Assembly: GCA_020725545.1 (NCBI GenBank)
Contig: DYEV01000016.1
Span: forward strand, 1-64,000
DNA length: 64,000 nt
Direction of reading: 5' to 3'
From: Desulfobacca sp.
GTDB lineage: Bacteria; Desulfobacterota; Desulfobaccia; Desulfobaccales; Desulfobaccaceae
Shown here: positions 41,544-49,067 of the stretch, one piece after another
How the letters are laid out: every line of letters starts with the position of its first letter
Position numbering within the stretch: position 1 is the first letter of the stretch
Notes under the pieces: generated by a model
Seen by the model: the letters and a program-made list of their open reading frames with translations, nothing else
Told to the model about the DNA's origin: nothing
The model's database searches: none
Made by a program: the position numbers and the translations under genes

Positions 41544-44500
41544 CTACTCGCCGCCTTCGGCAACGAGGTGCAAGGCCGCAAAGGGTTCCCGGCGGTCCAG
41601 AAACAGCAGGGCGCGCAAGGGATCGGCTGCGGCGAACTGGAGGAAACTCTGGGTCCGGGCCTCACGGGTCTGGCTGGCAATGTTCTTGAAAATGGCATAT
41701 TGAATGCCCGGTTCAGTGAGATTCACCACCAAAGTGGCCCCACCTCGGAAGAGGATTTTCCCTGCGGCTGCCGGTTCATTGAAAGGCCGGGATTGGGTCA
41801 GGGCCACCATGATCTGGGGCTGGTGCCTGCCAGTGGGGCCGATACGGATAGCCCGGCGCAGCTCATGGACCTCTATGGGCAGGGCTGCATCCAGACCAAA
41901 ACCTTGCGCCAGAAGCTGCCGCTCCTTCTCTTCAGATATGCTTTGCAAGAGTTCCGCCAGGGGTTTATGCAGCAGCTGCCGATATCTTCTCGTGGTTTGG
42001 AAGAGCTTCCCACGGTCTGTCTGATAGAAACAGACATCGGCATAGCGCTTCAGGAGAGCCACAATGCGGCGAAAATGGGTTTGCACTGCTCTGGGAAAGA
42101 TAGTTAGATCAATGCCCCGCCACCGCAGGGTCTCCACCGCCAGGGGGGCGGCATCCTGGGGATCGGCCTGATATGGCAGGATGCCCCGTTTCCGAAAAGC
42201 TTCGATGAAGGCCAGCCGGTAGTTGTATTGGTCATCGCTCACCAGGTCCAGGTCCGCGGTAATAATGCCCCGCAGATATTCATAGAAAGTTATATCCACG
42301 GGCGGCAGGTAATCCAGAGCCCGGATGCACATATTGAGGATGTGGCCGGCGGTCTTGGCCGCCTCCGCAGCCAGGCGGTCCACCAGATCGGGGTGGATGG
42401 CGCCGCCGGCGAGCACGCCGCTGCCGCCGGTGCCCAGGCGCAGCAGATCGGCGGTACGGTTTTTGTAGATGGTTAAAAAGGCATCGAAAACTGCCGCCAC
42501 CAGGATGGCGCCGCGGCTGTGTGGAGATAGAACCGTCTGATAATCCAACGGGTTGGGCCGCAAGCGCTGCCAGACTCCCTGGGCGTCGAAACTGCCGATG
42601 GCCTCCCGCAAAGCCCCCCGCCGGCCGATGGCCCGGCCAAACTGCACCGCCAGGCTGCCCAGAATAGATTCAGCTTCCAGGTTCCCCCGGGTGCGCCGGA
42701 TTTCGTAGGCCAGGATTTCCGGGATGGTAAAGTGCTGCATGAGGGCAATAATGTCGGCAAAGGCCTCGTGGAAGGCCAGGACGTCGGGATTGGTGGCCTC
42801 CCGGAAGCGCCGCTGCATGCCGTCCAGAATGGCATGGGTGGTCTCATGCACAATAATATCGTGAGACAGGCAGGTAAAGATCTTCTGACCGGGGATATGG
42901 TATTCCAGATCGGCCGCCGTGGCCGCGAAATAACCGAATTTCAGGGCAACGTCCTGGGGGCTGTAATAGGCATTGGCTTGGCGGAAGGCATGCGGGTAGA
43001 TGCGCAGGTGCCGCACAAAGATGCTGTCATCGGCGTCGTTCTGGGGATTGCTGCCGTGCCGCCAAAGCACCGGCCGGCCCAAAGCTCGTTCAAAATGCTC
43101 AACGGTCTTCATGACCACGGCATAGACCATTTGTTGATGGAAAGCTGGATTACCTTCCGAGGGAGGACAGCCGTCCTGGGCCAAGGAATTGGGATCATCG
43201 AGGTTCACGGCCGGATATGTAGTTTTAGAGGCTTCGTCAACCATCTCCTCATCAATGACGGCCACATATTCGCCGATGGGTCCGGGTGCCAATTCTTCCC
43301 AGCGGACCTTCAACACCGCTTCACTGATGGGCGCGGTGTCAAAGCGGGCGGCAAAGCTGGGATCCATGGCATAAATGCGCAGACGCCGGAGGGCTGGCTT
43401 GCCCGGCGCCGCAACCTCGGCAAAGGCCGGCTGAGGGGCGGCAGTTTCGGCGAAGACGGCCCCGGGCACCGGTGCCTTGAACACCGCCGGGTAACGATCC
43501 ATCAGGTGCCGGTGCAGGGTTTGGGAGATCCCGGGGTCGGCCAGGAGGACCTCCATGGCCTGCCGGAGGGTCGACAGGGGCACTTCCGCTTCAGGTTCCG
43601 GGATTAACTGTTGCAGCTCCGGCCGCAGAAACCAACGCTGGGTCAGCTCCAGATTGAACAACCGCTCCGGCAGCGGTTCCTCGGCTATCCCCAGACCGGT
43701 GAGCACCCGCCAGAAGGCAAAGGAATCCCGGTCCGCGGGAGTCTTGGGCAGGTTCAGCACCGGCCCCATGGCCAGGGCCTTTTTAGCCTGTAGGATGCCG
43801 CTGCCGAAATAGGTGGCATCGCCGGTCCGGGCCGAGGTGAAGAGGGCGTGGCGCACAGCCTCCACCCGGCGCCAGTCCCGGGGCAGAACGCTCTTGTAGC
43901 GTTCATACCAGAGGGCCACTGCGGCCGCAATCTGGGGCGTGGCCGCGGAAGTGCCCTGACCGTCCAAATCGACGATATGGGGGCAGCCGAATTTCGGCCA
44001 GGGGATGTTGGGGGTATAGGCGGCGAGGGCCGAGACCATGATATGTTGGGGGCCAAAATTTCCCTGGAGCACGGAGGGAGCCAGGCCATAATAGGGCTGG
44101 TAATTGCCCATGGCGCCGCAGGCGGCGATGGTCCGGCGGTAGCGGGCCGGATAGACCACGTGCCGGGTGGGCAGACCGGCGTAGTTATTGCCTGCGGCCG
44201 CGACGATACAGAGGCCGGCCTCATAGGCATCGTTGATGACCTCATTCCAGGCCGCGGAGGGCAGGCCCCCCATACTCAGGGTGACCACATCAGCTCTGAT
44301 CTGGAGGGCATAACGGAGGGCCTGGGCCAGCACACTGGTATAAAAAAGGATGACCCGGTTGGCGATGCGCAGGGGGACGATGTCCGCCTCGGGGGCGCCG
44401 CCGAGGATGAGGTTGCCGAACTGGGACAAGGCGCCGGCGGCCAGGATGCCGATGGTGCCGGTGCCATGCCCGGAGTTATCCAGAATACCGGAAAAATCTT

Positions 44501-45077
44501 TATCCTGGGCACTCTTGGGGTTGTCGTCGCCGTCTACAAAGTTGCGCTCCAGATCGTGGCGGACGTGGGCTGGGCAGGCTTCGTGGCTGCGGTCATAGCC
44601 GGTGTCGATGTGGGCAATCATGGTCCGGGGATCATGAAATTCTCCCACCTCCTCCCGGGCCGCCTGGAGTTGGGAAAAATCATCGCCCAGGTGCCAGGCC
44701 ACCTCTGGTACGATGATGCGGCCGCCTTTATTGGTCTGGGACTTCGGTTTGGCACAATCAGTGTCCAGGGCCAGGGGTGCCTGAACCTCCCGCTCGGGCA
44801 CGTCCCGATAGATACCTTGGGCCAAGTCCGGTTCAATGAAAAGAATGTCGCTGGGGGCCAGACCCAGCTGCAGGGCCACCTGGCTATGGGCCAGGTCCCA
44901 GGGGGTGGGGCCGCCGTCGGGCAGGTCGGCCAGAAACCAGGCCGGCGCAGTGGTCAGACCCAACTCAACGCTGGGCACAATGCCCTCAAAAAGGGGACGG
45001 AGATTGGCGCGGGCCGGGACTGCGGCCAGCGAGGCGGTGGGCCGGAGTTTGATGAGAAGACGCCGGGGGTCAGACAT
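41544..45077 (-). CDS. Dual protease: subtilisin (S8) plus M4-like metallopeptidase
   Basis: This 1177-residue protein appears to join two proteases. Residues about 150-420 are a subtilase with a full triad: Asp158 in 'IAHIDTGYD', His204 in 'NSGHGTGTIGIL', Ser377 in 'GQGTSAATPQIAA', plus oxyanion Asn297 in 'AAAGNNY'. Residues about 650-900 hold a gluzincin-type zinc site: 'IIVHETTHAILDG' (HExxH at 744-748) and, 23 residues later, 'FHEAFADIIAL' with Glu771 and Asp775, as in thermolysin's NEAxSD. Residues about 900-1177 are unassigned. No signal peptide is visible with the chosen start, ATG 45077, which follows 'AAGGAG'; a longer frame adds 35 unrelated residues. Role unknown. Confidence 0.88.
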   Translation of the reverse strand: MSDPRRLLIKLRPTASLAAVPARANLRPLFEGIVPSVELGLTTAPAWFLADLPDGGPTPWDLAHSQVALQLGLAPSDILFIEPDLAQGIYRDVPEREVQAPLALDTDCAKPKSQTNKGGRIIVPEVAWHLGDDFSQLQAAREEVGEFHDPRTMIAHIDTGYDRSHEACPAHVRHDLERNFVDGDDNPKSAQDKDFSGILDNSGHGTGTIGILAAGALSQFGNLILGGAPEADIVPLRIANRVILFYTSVLAQALRYALQIRADVVTLSMGGLPSAAWNEVINDAYEAGLCIVAAAGNNYAGLPTRHVVYPARYRRTIAACGAMGNYQPYYGLAPSVLQGNFGPQHIMVSALAAYTPNIPWPKFGCPHIVDLDGQGTSAATPQIAAAVALWYERYKSVLPRDWRRVEAVRHALFTSARTGDATYFGSGILQAKKALAMGPVLNLPKTPADRDSFAFWRVLTGLGIAEEPLPERLFNLELTQRWFLRPELQQLIPEPEAEVPLSTLRQAMEVLLADPGISQTLHRHLMDRYPAVFKAPVPGAVFAETAAPQPAFAEVAAPGKPALRRLRIYAMDPSFAARFDTAPISEAVLKVRWEELAPGPIGEYVAVIDEEMVDEASKTTYPAVNLDDPNSLAQDGCPPSEGNPAFHQQMVYAVVMKTVEHFERALGRPVLWRHGSNPQNDADDSIFVRHLRIYPHAFRQANAYYSPQDVALKFGYFAATAADLEYHIPGQKIFTCLSHDIIVHETTHAILDGMQRRFREATNPDVLAFHEAFADIIALMQHFTIPEILAYEIRRTRGNLEAESILGSLAVQFGRAIGRRGALREAIGSFDAQGVWQRLRPNPLDYQTVLSPHSRGAILVAAVFDAFLTIYKNRTADLLRLGTGGSGVLAGGAIHPDLVDRLAAEAAKTAGHILNMCIRALDYLPPVDITFYEYLRGIITADLDLVSDDQYNYRLAFIEAFRKRGILPYQADPQDAAPLAVETLRWRGIDLTIFPRAVQTHFRRIVALLKRYADVCFYQTDRGKLFQTTRRYRQLLHKPLAELLQSISEEKERQLLAQGFGLDAALPIEVHELRRAIRIGPTGRHQPQIMVALTQSRPFNEPAAAGKILFRGGATLVVNLTEPGIQYAIFKNIASQTREARTQSFLQFAAADPLRALLFLDRREPFAALHLVAEGGE

Positions 45078-45322
45078 GGGCTGCTCCTTGATCGCGGCCA
45101 CGATCCATAGGTCAAGCTGCCGGTGGGTGGGATGCCGAATCCTGCTTCGACGCTGTAAAAATAAGTTAAACGATCGTATCATAAAATGAGAGCAATCAGA
45201 AACAAGAAAGTAGCCGCCACTATTGCTCCCAGAAATTATTTGATCCGGGCTATTTAGTGGCCATCCGGAAAGTCTTTAACTCCCTCTCCCTGCCCTTAGC
45301 CATGACTTAGTAGCTACGGCGG

Positions 45323-45380
45323 GCCGATCTGGAGAGCGGCGGTCGTGAATTTGGAGTTGGCCGCCGATCTGGAGAGCGGC
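45323..45380. repeat. Two 18-bp direct repeats with hairpin potential
   Basis: GCCGATCTGGAGAGCGGC occurs at 45323-45340 and again at 45363-45380, 40 bases apart. Each unit is an imperfect inverted repeat (GCCG.TCT with AG.CGGC around GGAG), like the short palindromic units that recur between genes in many GC-rich genomes. Confidence 0.5.
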
Positions 45381-45786
45381 GCTACGAGTGTTCCTCTTTT
45401 CTGGGAAGGAAGCAGTACCGGAAATTCGCTCTTATCAATCTATTGGGCAAAGCCCTTGGCTTACTTCCCACTTATGGGTAGGGATAAGCTGCCGGGTGAG
45501 AGGAAAATCAGGAATTAACAGGGCATTTTCTTTCTAGCAGCAATGCATACTATCCCGAAAAAGGGGGTTTGAAACAAGTTTTAGTATCCATCCCGAACCT
45601 TGGCTGGATACTATGGCAGAATTAAAGATAACCGGCATCCATTGGATAGAGGGGCGGTTCGCGAACTGCGCCCACAGGGCTTTGCCAAGGATGCCAGCCC
45701 TTTCGAATATACTTTAATTCGGGCGCCGGGTTGGAGGGGCCGCAGGAGAGGGAGAAACAGTTTGCTTTATTCCTGGTCCGACGAGC

Positions 45787-45815
45787 AAAAAAAGGCCGGA
45801 ACGAGCTCCGGCCCT
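45787..45815 (-). terminator. Terminator of the 94-residue gene
   Basis: On the minus strand GGCCGGA and TCCGGCC form a perfect 7-bp stem around a 6-base loop, followed by seven T. It lies 33 bases beyond the stop of the 94-residue gene. It probably ends the whole leftward transcript that begins at the fluoride riboswitch. Confidence 0.85.
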
Positions 45816-45847
45816 TTGGTTCGTCCAGTTGTGCTTGCCTTATGGAC

Positions 45848-46132
45848 TTACTTGACGACCTCCCAATTCATCTCAAAGGTGTTGTCATACAGCGTGTAAG
45901 TATACCCCATCATTTTACCCACCCCGGGCGGGGTGCCTTCCTGGATTTTCCAATAGGAAAGGTAAATGGACGGAATCATCCGGGGCTCCCCGGTTACCGG
46001 GTCGGGATCGATGTTATTCCAGGTCTCCCGTTTTTCCATGACCCGCCACAGGGTGCCGTATTTCTTGTTGCGCACCGTCTGCCCCACATTGGGCAAACCC
46101 TTCTTGGCCATAATTTCATCGTATTCTTTCAT
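45848..46132 (-). CDS. Unknown 94-residue protein downstream of dynamin-like GTPase
   Basis: I do not recognise this protein. It starts 'MKEYDEIMAKKGLPNVGQTV' and is rich in aromatic residues toward its end ('GYTYTLYDNTFEMNWEVV'), suggesting a compact beta-rich fold. There is no signal peptide, membrane segment or cysteine. The ribosome binding site AGGAGG is strong. It lies 105 bases downstream of the dynamin-like gene on the same strand with no terminator between them, and a terminator follows it. It may therefore share the fluoride-controlled transcript, although a separate promoter in the gap cannot be excluded. Confidence 0.75.
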   Translation of the reverse strand: MKEYDEIMAKKGLPNVGQTVRNKKYGTLWRVMEKRETWNNIDPDPVTGEPRMIPSIYLSYWKIQEGTPPGVGKMMGYTYTLYDNTFEMNWEVVK

Positions 46133-46237
46133 CGCCGCCTCCTGTCACTCCTTCGAATGAGTCCACTGCCAATGAAATTTGCCACCATGGCCACGAACAC
46201 TGAACTATGAATGTTCTTATTTTAATCCCTCTCCTCT

Positions 46238-47992
46238 TTATTGTAAAGTTGCGTGAATTTTTTCTTGCAAGGAGAGCAAGGAGCTTTCCGCGTGGACAAT
46301 GGCGTCCAGGCGTTGATCCAGCTCACCCAGACGTTGACTTACCTCCTGGCTGCTGGCCTGTTTGTGGGCCAGGGCCCGTTCCAGGGCCTGTTGGATGCCG
46401 GCCGTGGTGTCGTCGATCTTGGTCAGCCAGTTCTGGCGGAATTCCCGGGCCAACTCCGTCAGCCGGGTCTGGAAATCGTAGCGCAGGCGGCCGCAGTGCT
46501 TATCCACCAGCTCATCGACGTTTTCCAGGAGCTTTTTCAGGAGGAGCCCTTTGGTCAGAGCCCGGGGGAGGAGATTGGTGATGGTCATCTGGATGATTTC
46601 CAGGCCGACGGGGTCCTCTTTAAATTTGAACCAGAATTGACTTTTTTGCATCATTTCTGCTTCGCCGCCAAAGCCCCGCAGAGAAAAATCAAAGATCCGG
46701 GCCGTCAGTTGGGTCAGGCGTTCCAGGATAGCATTAATGCGGTCGGCGAACTCTTGGTGAATGTCGGCCAGCTTTTGGACGACTTTATCGATCTCCTGGC
46801 GCCGCCAGAGGGTAAAGACGTCCCGCAGGGCGCTGAAAAGGAACTGCTCCATGTCGTGGCGCAGGTCGCCGGCTGCCTGGACCTTGGCCTGAAAGGTGAT
46901 CTGGACGTCATGATGCAGCCGGGCCAGAGTGTCTTTTTTGAAAACGGCCAGATCAGCATTGATCTCTTCCAGCAGACCTTTGAGGCGGCCGTCCAAAAGG
47001 AGCAGGGACATTTCCCGCTCTTTGACCAACCCCTGCAATTCGCCGTTAAATTGCCTGATCTTGGTTTCCAGTTCCTGCAGGGAGAGGGTCCCGGCCTGCC
47101 GCTCCACCTTGAGGGCCAGGGTGGAATCGGTTAAGGCCTTGAGGGCGCCGTGCAGGCAGGAAAGGAGCAGGACCCGGCCTTTGTCGGCGTAGAGGAAGTC
47201 CCGCAGGTGCTGCTCGAATTGGGGCAGTTGGCTGGCCGCCAGGAGCTCCGGCTGCCGCTGCTCCTTGCCGTCCAGGGCCAGCTTGGCGCTTAAAGGGAAG
47301 ATCTGCAGGCTGTTGGTGGCCAGACTGTCCGTAAGCACCTTGCGGGTAAAATCCAGGGCCTCCTGCCGTTCCGCCTCGGCCACGTAGTCAATCTTGTTCA
47401 GGACAAAAAAGAGTTTATGGACATATTCCCGGATATCACGCAAAAACTCATCTTCCCCCGCCGACAGGGGCGGGTCCACCGTGACCACAAAAATGGCCGC
47501 ATCCACATGGGGCAGATAATTATAGGCCACTTCGGTGTTATGGCTATAGACCGAGCCGACGCCGGGGGTGTCAATGATGCGCACCCCGTCCTTGAGATAA
47601 TCCGAGGGATAGGCAATCACCACTTCCCAGACCCCTTTCTGATTGCGGGGATTGCCCCTCTCGGTGATATAATCGGCCAATTCCTCCCGGCGGATCTCCT
47701 GGCGCTGGCCGTTTTGAAAAATGACTTCGATCTTGAGCCTCTCTCCGTATTCAATGATCGTCACCACCGATGTTAAGGGCACGACGGCCGTGGGCAGGAG
47801 CGGTTCGCCCAACAGGGCGTTGATCAGGGTGCTCTTGCCCCGCTTAAAGGCCCCCAACATCACCAGATTAAAGCGATTCTGCTGCAGTTTGGTCAACAGG
47901 GATGATAGATAAGATTGATTGATGTCCGGGAAGCGCTGCAACGTTGTCAGATGTTGAGCTAATTCTTTCTGCAATTGCTGATAGTGTGTCAT
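46238..47992 (-). CDS. Dynamin-like GTPase under fluoride-riboswitch control
   Basis: This 584-residue protein is a bacterial dynamin-family GTPase. G1 is 'GAFKRGKST' (residues 47-55), G3 'DTPGVGS' (141-147) and G4 'NKID' (199-202). The long C-terminal half is helical with heptad character and a hydrophobic patch ('PVGLEIIQMTITNLLPRALT') that could touch membranes. Bacterial dynamins remodel or repair membranes by GTP-driven assembly. ATG 47992 is preceded by GGAG, and the in-frame codons further upstream would start inside the riboswitch terminator. The leader holds a fluoride aptamer and terminator. The gene is divergent from crcB, so its expression should rise with fluoride. Confidence 0.92.
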   Translation of the reverse strand: MTHYQQLQKELAQHLTTLQRFPDINQSYLSSLLTKLQQNRFNLVMLGAFKRGKSTLINALLGEPLLPTAVVPLTSVVTIIEYGERLKIEVIFQNGQRQEIRREELADYITERGNPRNQKGVWEVVIAYPSDYLKDGVRIIDTPGVGSVYSHNTEVAYNYLPHVDAAIFVVTVDPPLSAGEDEFLRDIREYVHKLFFVLNKIDYVAEAERQEALDFTRKVLTDSLATNSLQIFPLSAKLALDGKEQRQPELLAASQLPQFEQHLRDFLYADKGRVLLLSCLHGALKALTDSTLALKVERQAGTLSLQELETKIRQFNGELQGLVKEREMSLLLLDGRLKGLLEEINADLAVFKKDTLARLHHDVQITFQAKVQAAGDLRHDMEQFLFSALRDVFTLWRRQEIDKVVQKLADIHQEFADRINAILERLTQLTARIFDFSLRGFGGEAEMMQKSQFWFKFKEDPVGLEIIQMTITNLLPRALTKGLLLKKLLENVDELVDKHCGRLRYDFQTRLTELAREFRQNWLTKIDDTTAGIQQALERALAHKQASSQEVSQRLGELDQRLDAIVHAESSLLSLQEKIHATLQ

Positions 47993-48008
47993 TCCCTCAC
48001 TCCGGTGC

Positions 48009-48042
48009 AAAAAAAAAACTCCTGCCCTGCGGGGGCAGAAGT
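48009..48042 (-). terminator. Riboswitch-controlled terminator before the dynamin-like gene
   Basis: On the minus strand ACTTCTGCCC and GGGCAGGAGT form a 10-bp stem (one G-U pair) around CCGCA, followed by ten T. The 5' half of the stem shares bases with the last strand of the fluoride aptamer (GACTTC), so ligand binding and termination are mutually exclusive. It lies between the promoter and the start codon. Confidence 0.88.
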
Positions 48043-48096
48043 CATCATCCCGGCCGCGGCTACGGCTGGGCACTTACGGTGGACTTCATCACCATC
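48038..48096 (-). promoter_or_regulatory. Fluoride riboswitch (crcB motif), leftward
   Basis: Read on the minus strand, the leader contains GGTGATGAAGTCCACC, then GTAAGTGCCC, a variable loop, and GGGATGATGACTTCT. This follows the fluoride aptamer pattern: P2 GGT/ACC, P1 GAAGTC pairing with GACTTC, P3 CCC/GGG, and the conserved GATGA after P3. One position deviates: the C expected before TGATGA is A. P1 is identical to that of the rightward riboswitch. An intrinsic terminator overlaps its 3' end, which makes it an ON switch. Confidence 0.87.
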
Positions 48097-48107
48097 TATT
48101 TTAAAAT

Positions 48108-48136
48108 ATAGTACTCCCCCGCCACCGGCAAGTCAA
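48108..48136 (-). promoter_or_regulatory. Promoter for the dynamin-like gene
   Basis: On the minus strand TTGACT (complement of 48131-48136) and TACTAT (complement of 48108-48113) are 17 bases apart. The transcript would start just ahead of the fluoride aptamer. Confidence 0.55.
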
Positions 48137-48174
48137 CCAGAAAGCCGATAGAAAAAAATTTTTGTTAAAAAACC

Positions 48175-48203
48175 TTGCCTTTGCCGCCAGCCTTGCTGAT
48201 AAT
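48175..48203 (+). promoter_or_regulatory. Promoter for crcB
   Basis: TTGCCT at 48175-48180 and GATAAT at 48198-48203 with a 17-base spacer place the transcript start near 48210, directly ahead of the rightward fluoride aptamer. Confidence 0.6.
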
Positions 48204-48213
48204 AAAATGAAAC

Positions 48214-48276
48214 CGGAGGCGATGAAGTCCGCCCGAACCGCCCGCAACCCTGACCGCGGGCTGATGACTTCTACTG
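48214..48276 (+). promoter_or_regulatory. Fluoride riboswitch (crcB motif), rightward
   Basis: The leader reads GGCGATGAAGTCCGCC, CGAACCGCCCGC, a short variable loop, then GCGGGCTGATGACTTCTACTG. It contains every conserved part of the fluoride aptamer: P2 GGC/GCC, P3 GCCCGC/GCGGGC, TGATGA, and P1 GAAGTC with GACTTC. It is followed by an overlapping intrinsic terminator and then crcB, the most common partner of this RNA. Fluoride binding should favour the aptamer and let transcription continue. Confidence 0.95.
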
Positions 48277-48307
48277 ATTCTCAAAATTTCAGTAGAAGTT
48301 TTTTTTT
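48267..48307 (+). terminator. Riboswitch-controlled terminator before crcB
   Basis: ACTTCTACTGA at 48267-48277 and TCAGTAGAAGT at 48289-48299 are perfect complements around an AT-rich loop, followed by eight further T. The first arm overlaps the aptamer's P1 strand, so bound aptamer and terminator exclude each other. Confidence 0.93.
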
Positions 48308-48538
48308 GCTGGGATTATGCTCATGAGTGGACTAAACTTCTGGTGTCATGCTTTCCTGGCCTTTGCGGCAGCTCCGGGACATCTTCCCGGGCTGTATAAT
48401 ATTTGTGCCATGGTACGTCTGCCCCCCCACCGCACTTTGCCAACCCGACGATCCTGGCGCCGGCGCCTCGGATCTTCTGATCTGGCGATTTTTCTCCGTA
48501 CTCTCCGACAACGTCTGTTCGCTGCCGATGGATGGACC
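48308..48538. other. Long crcB leader after the riboswitch
   Basis: About 230 bases separate the riboswitch terminator from the crcB start codon. The frame is open through the leader in line with crcB, but the translated leader has no CrcB homology. The stretch holds an imperfect palindrome (CCGGGA/TCCCGG near 48375-48392) and a TATAAT-like hexamer near 48396 without a good -35, which might be an internal promoter. I see no other gene. Confidence 0.4.
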
Positions 48539-48913
48539 ATGAAAATTCTTCTGGTGATGCTGGGAGGCAGCCTGGGGGCGCTGTCACGCTACGGCGTCTC
48601 CCTGCTGGCCGTCCAGCTTTTCGGGACCCGCTTCCCCTGGGGCACCCTCATTGTCAATCTTGCCGGCTGTTTTCTCATCGGCCTGGCCTTTGCTTTGGGC
48701 GAGAGGGGTTTGAGCCTGATGAACCCCGCCATGCGCCTTTTTTTTATGACCGGTTATTTGGGGGCCCTGACCACTTTCTCCACCTACGGTCTGGAAACCA
48801 TGAATGCCCTGCGCAGCGGCCGTTATCTGGTGACTACGGCCAATATCCTGGCCAATAACCTCATCGGCTCGGCCCTGGTGATTCTGGGCCTGATCGTGGG
48901 GCGACTGCGGTGA
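48539..48913 (+). CDS. crcB: Fluoride channel CrcB/Fluc
   Basis: This 124-residue protein forms dual-topology dimeric channels that expel fluoride. Four membrane segments are visible. Conserved motifs are 'GGSLGALSRYG', the pore Asn in 'GTLIVNLAGCFLIG', and 'GYLGALTTFSTYGLET', which carries the central sodium site and the Phe-box region (the second Phe is Tyr here). ATG 48539 was chosen because homology starts there. It is controlled by an upstream fluoride riboswitch and is followed by a DUF190-CBS gene. Confidence 0.96.
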   Translation: MKILLVMLGGSLGALSRYGVSLLAVQLFGTRFPWGTLIVNLAGCFLIGLAFALGERGLSLMNPAMRLFFMTGYLGALTTFSTYGLETMNALRSGRYLVTTANILANNLIGSALVILGLIVGRLR

Positions 48914-49067
48914 GAGTCAGGGGTCAGGGGGGCAAAAATATCTTTTTGATTGCACCTGGGTATTAGTGGAAAGGCATAAAACTTTGATCTTGGCCCCTTC
49001 ATTCTAACCCCTCGCTAACGCTCGGGGCTTGGCTTTGTAGCCTGCGGCTCAGCACCCAGAGGGCGAA

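Larger units (their letters stand above)
45078..45847. other. Non-coding stretch upstream of the dual protease
   Basis: About 770 bases lie between the dual protease and the 94-residue gene, both on the minus strand. It contains a pair of short direct repeats (45323-45380) and the terminator of the 94-residue gene (45787-45815). No convincing gene is seen in any frame. The protease promoter was not firmly identified; an ACGATCGT palindrome lies near 45170. Confidence 0.5.

Noticed and set aside
43848-45110. 420-residue frame opposite the dual protease
   Set aside because: Gly/Asp/Val-rich antisense translation without domains; the protease on the minus strand has complete catalytic motifs.
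45323-45380. Start of a CRISPR array
   Set aside because: Only two 18-bp units with one spacer-like gap, repeats that are themselves palindromic, and no cas genes nearby.
48317-48538. Longer N-terminus for CrcB
   Set aside because: The extension is translated leader sequence right after the riboswitch terminator and would double the usual CrcB size; homology begins at 48539.
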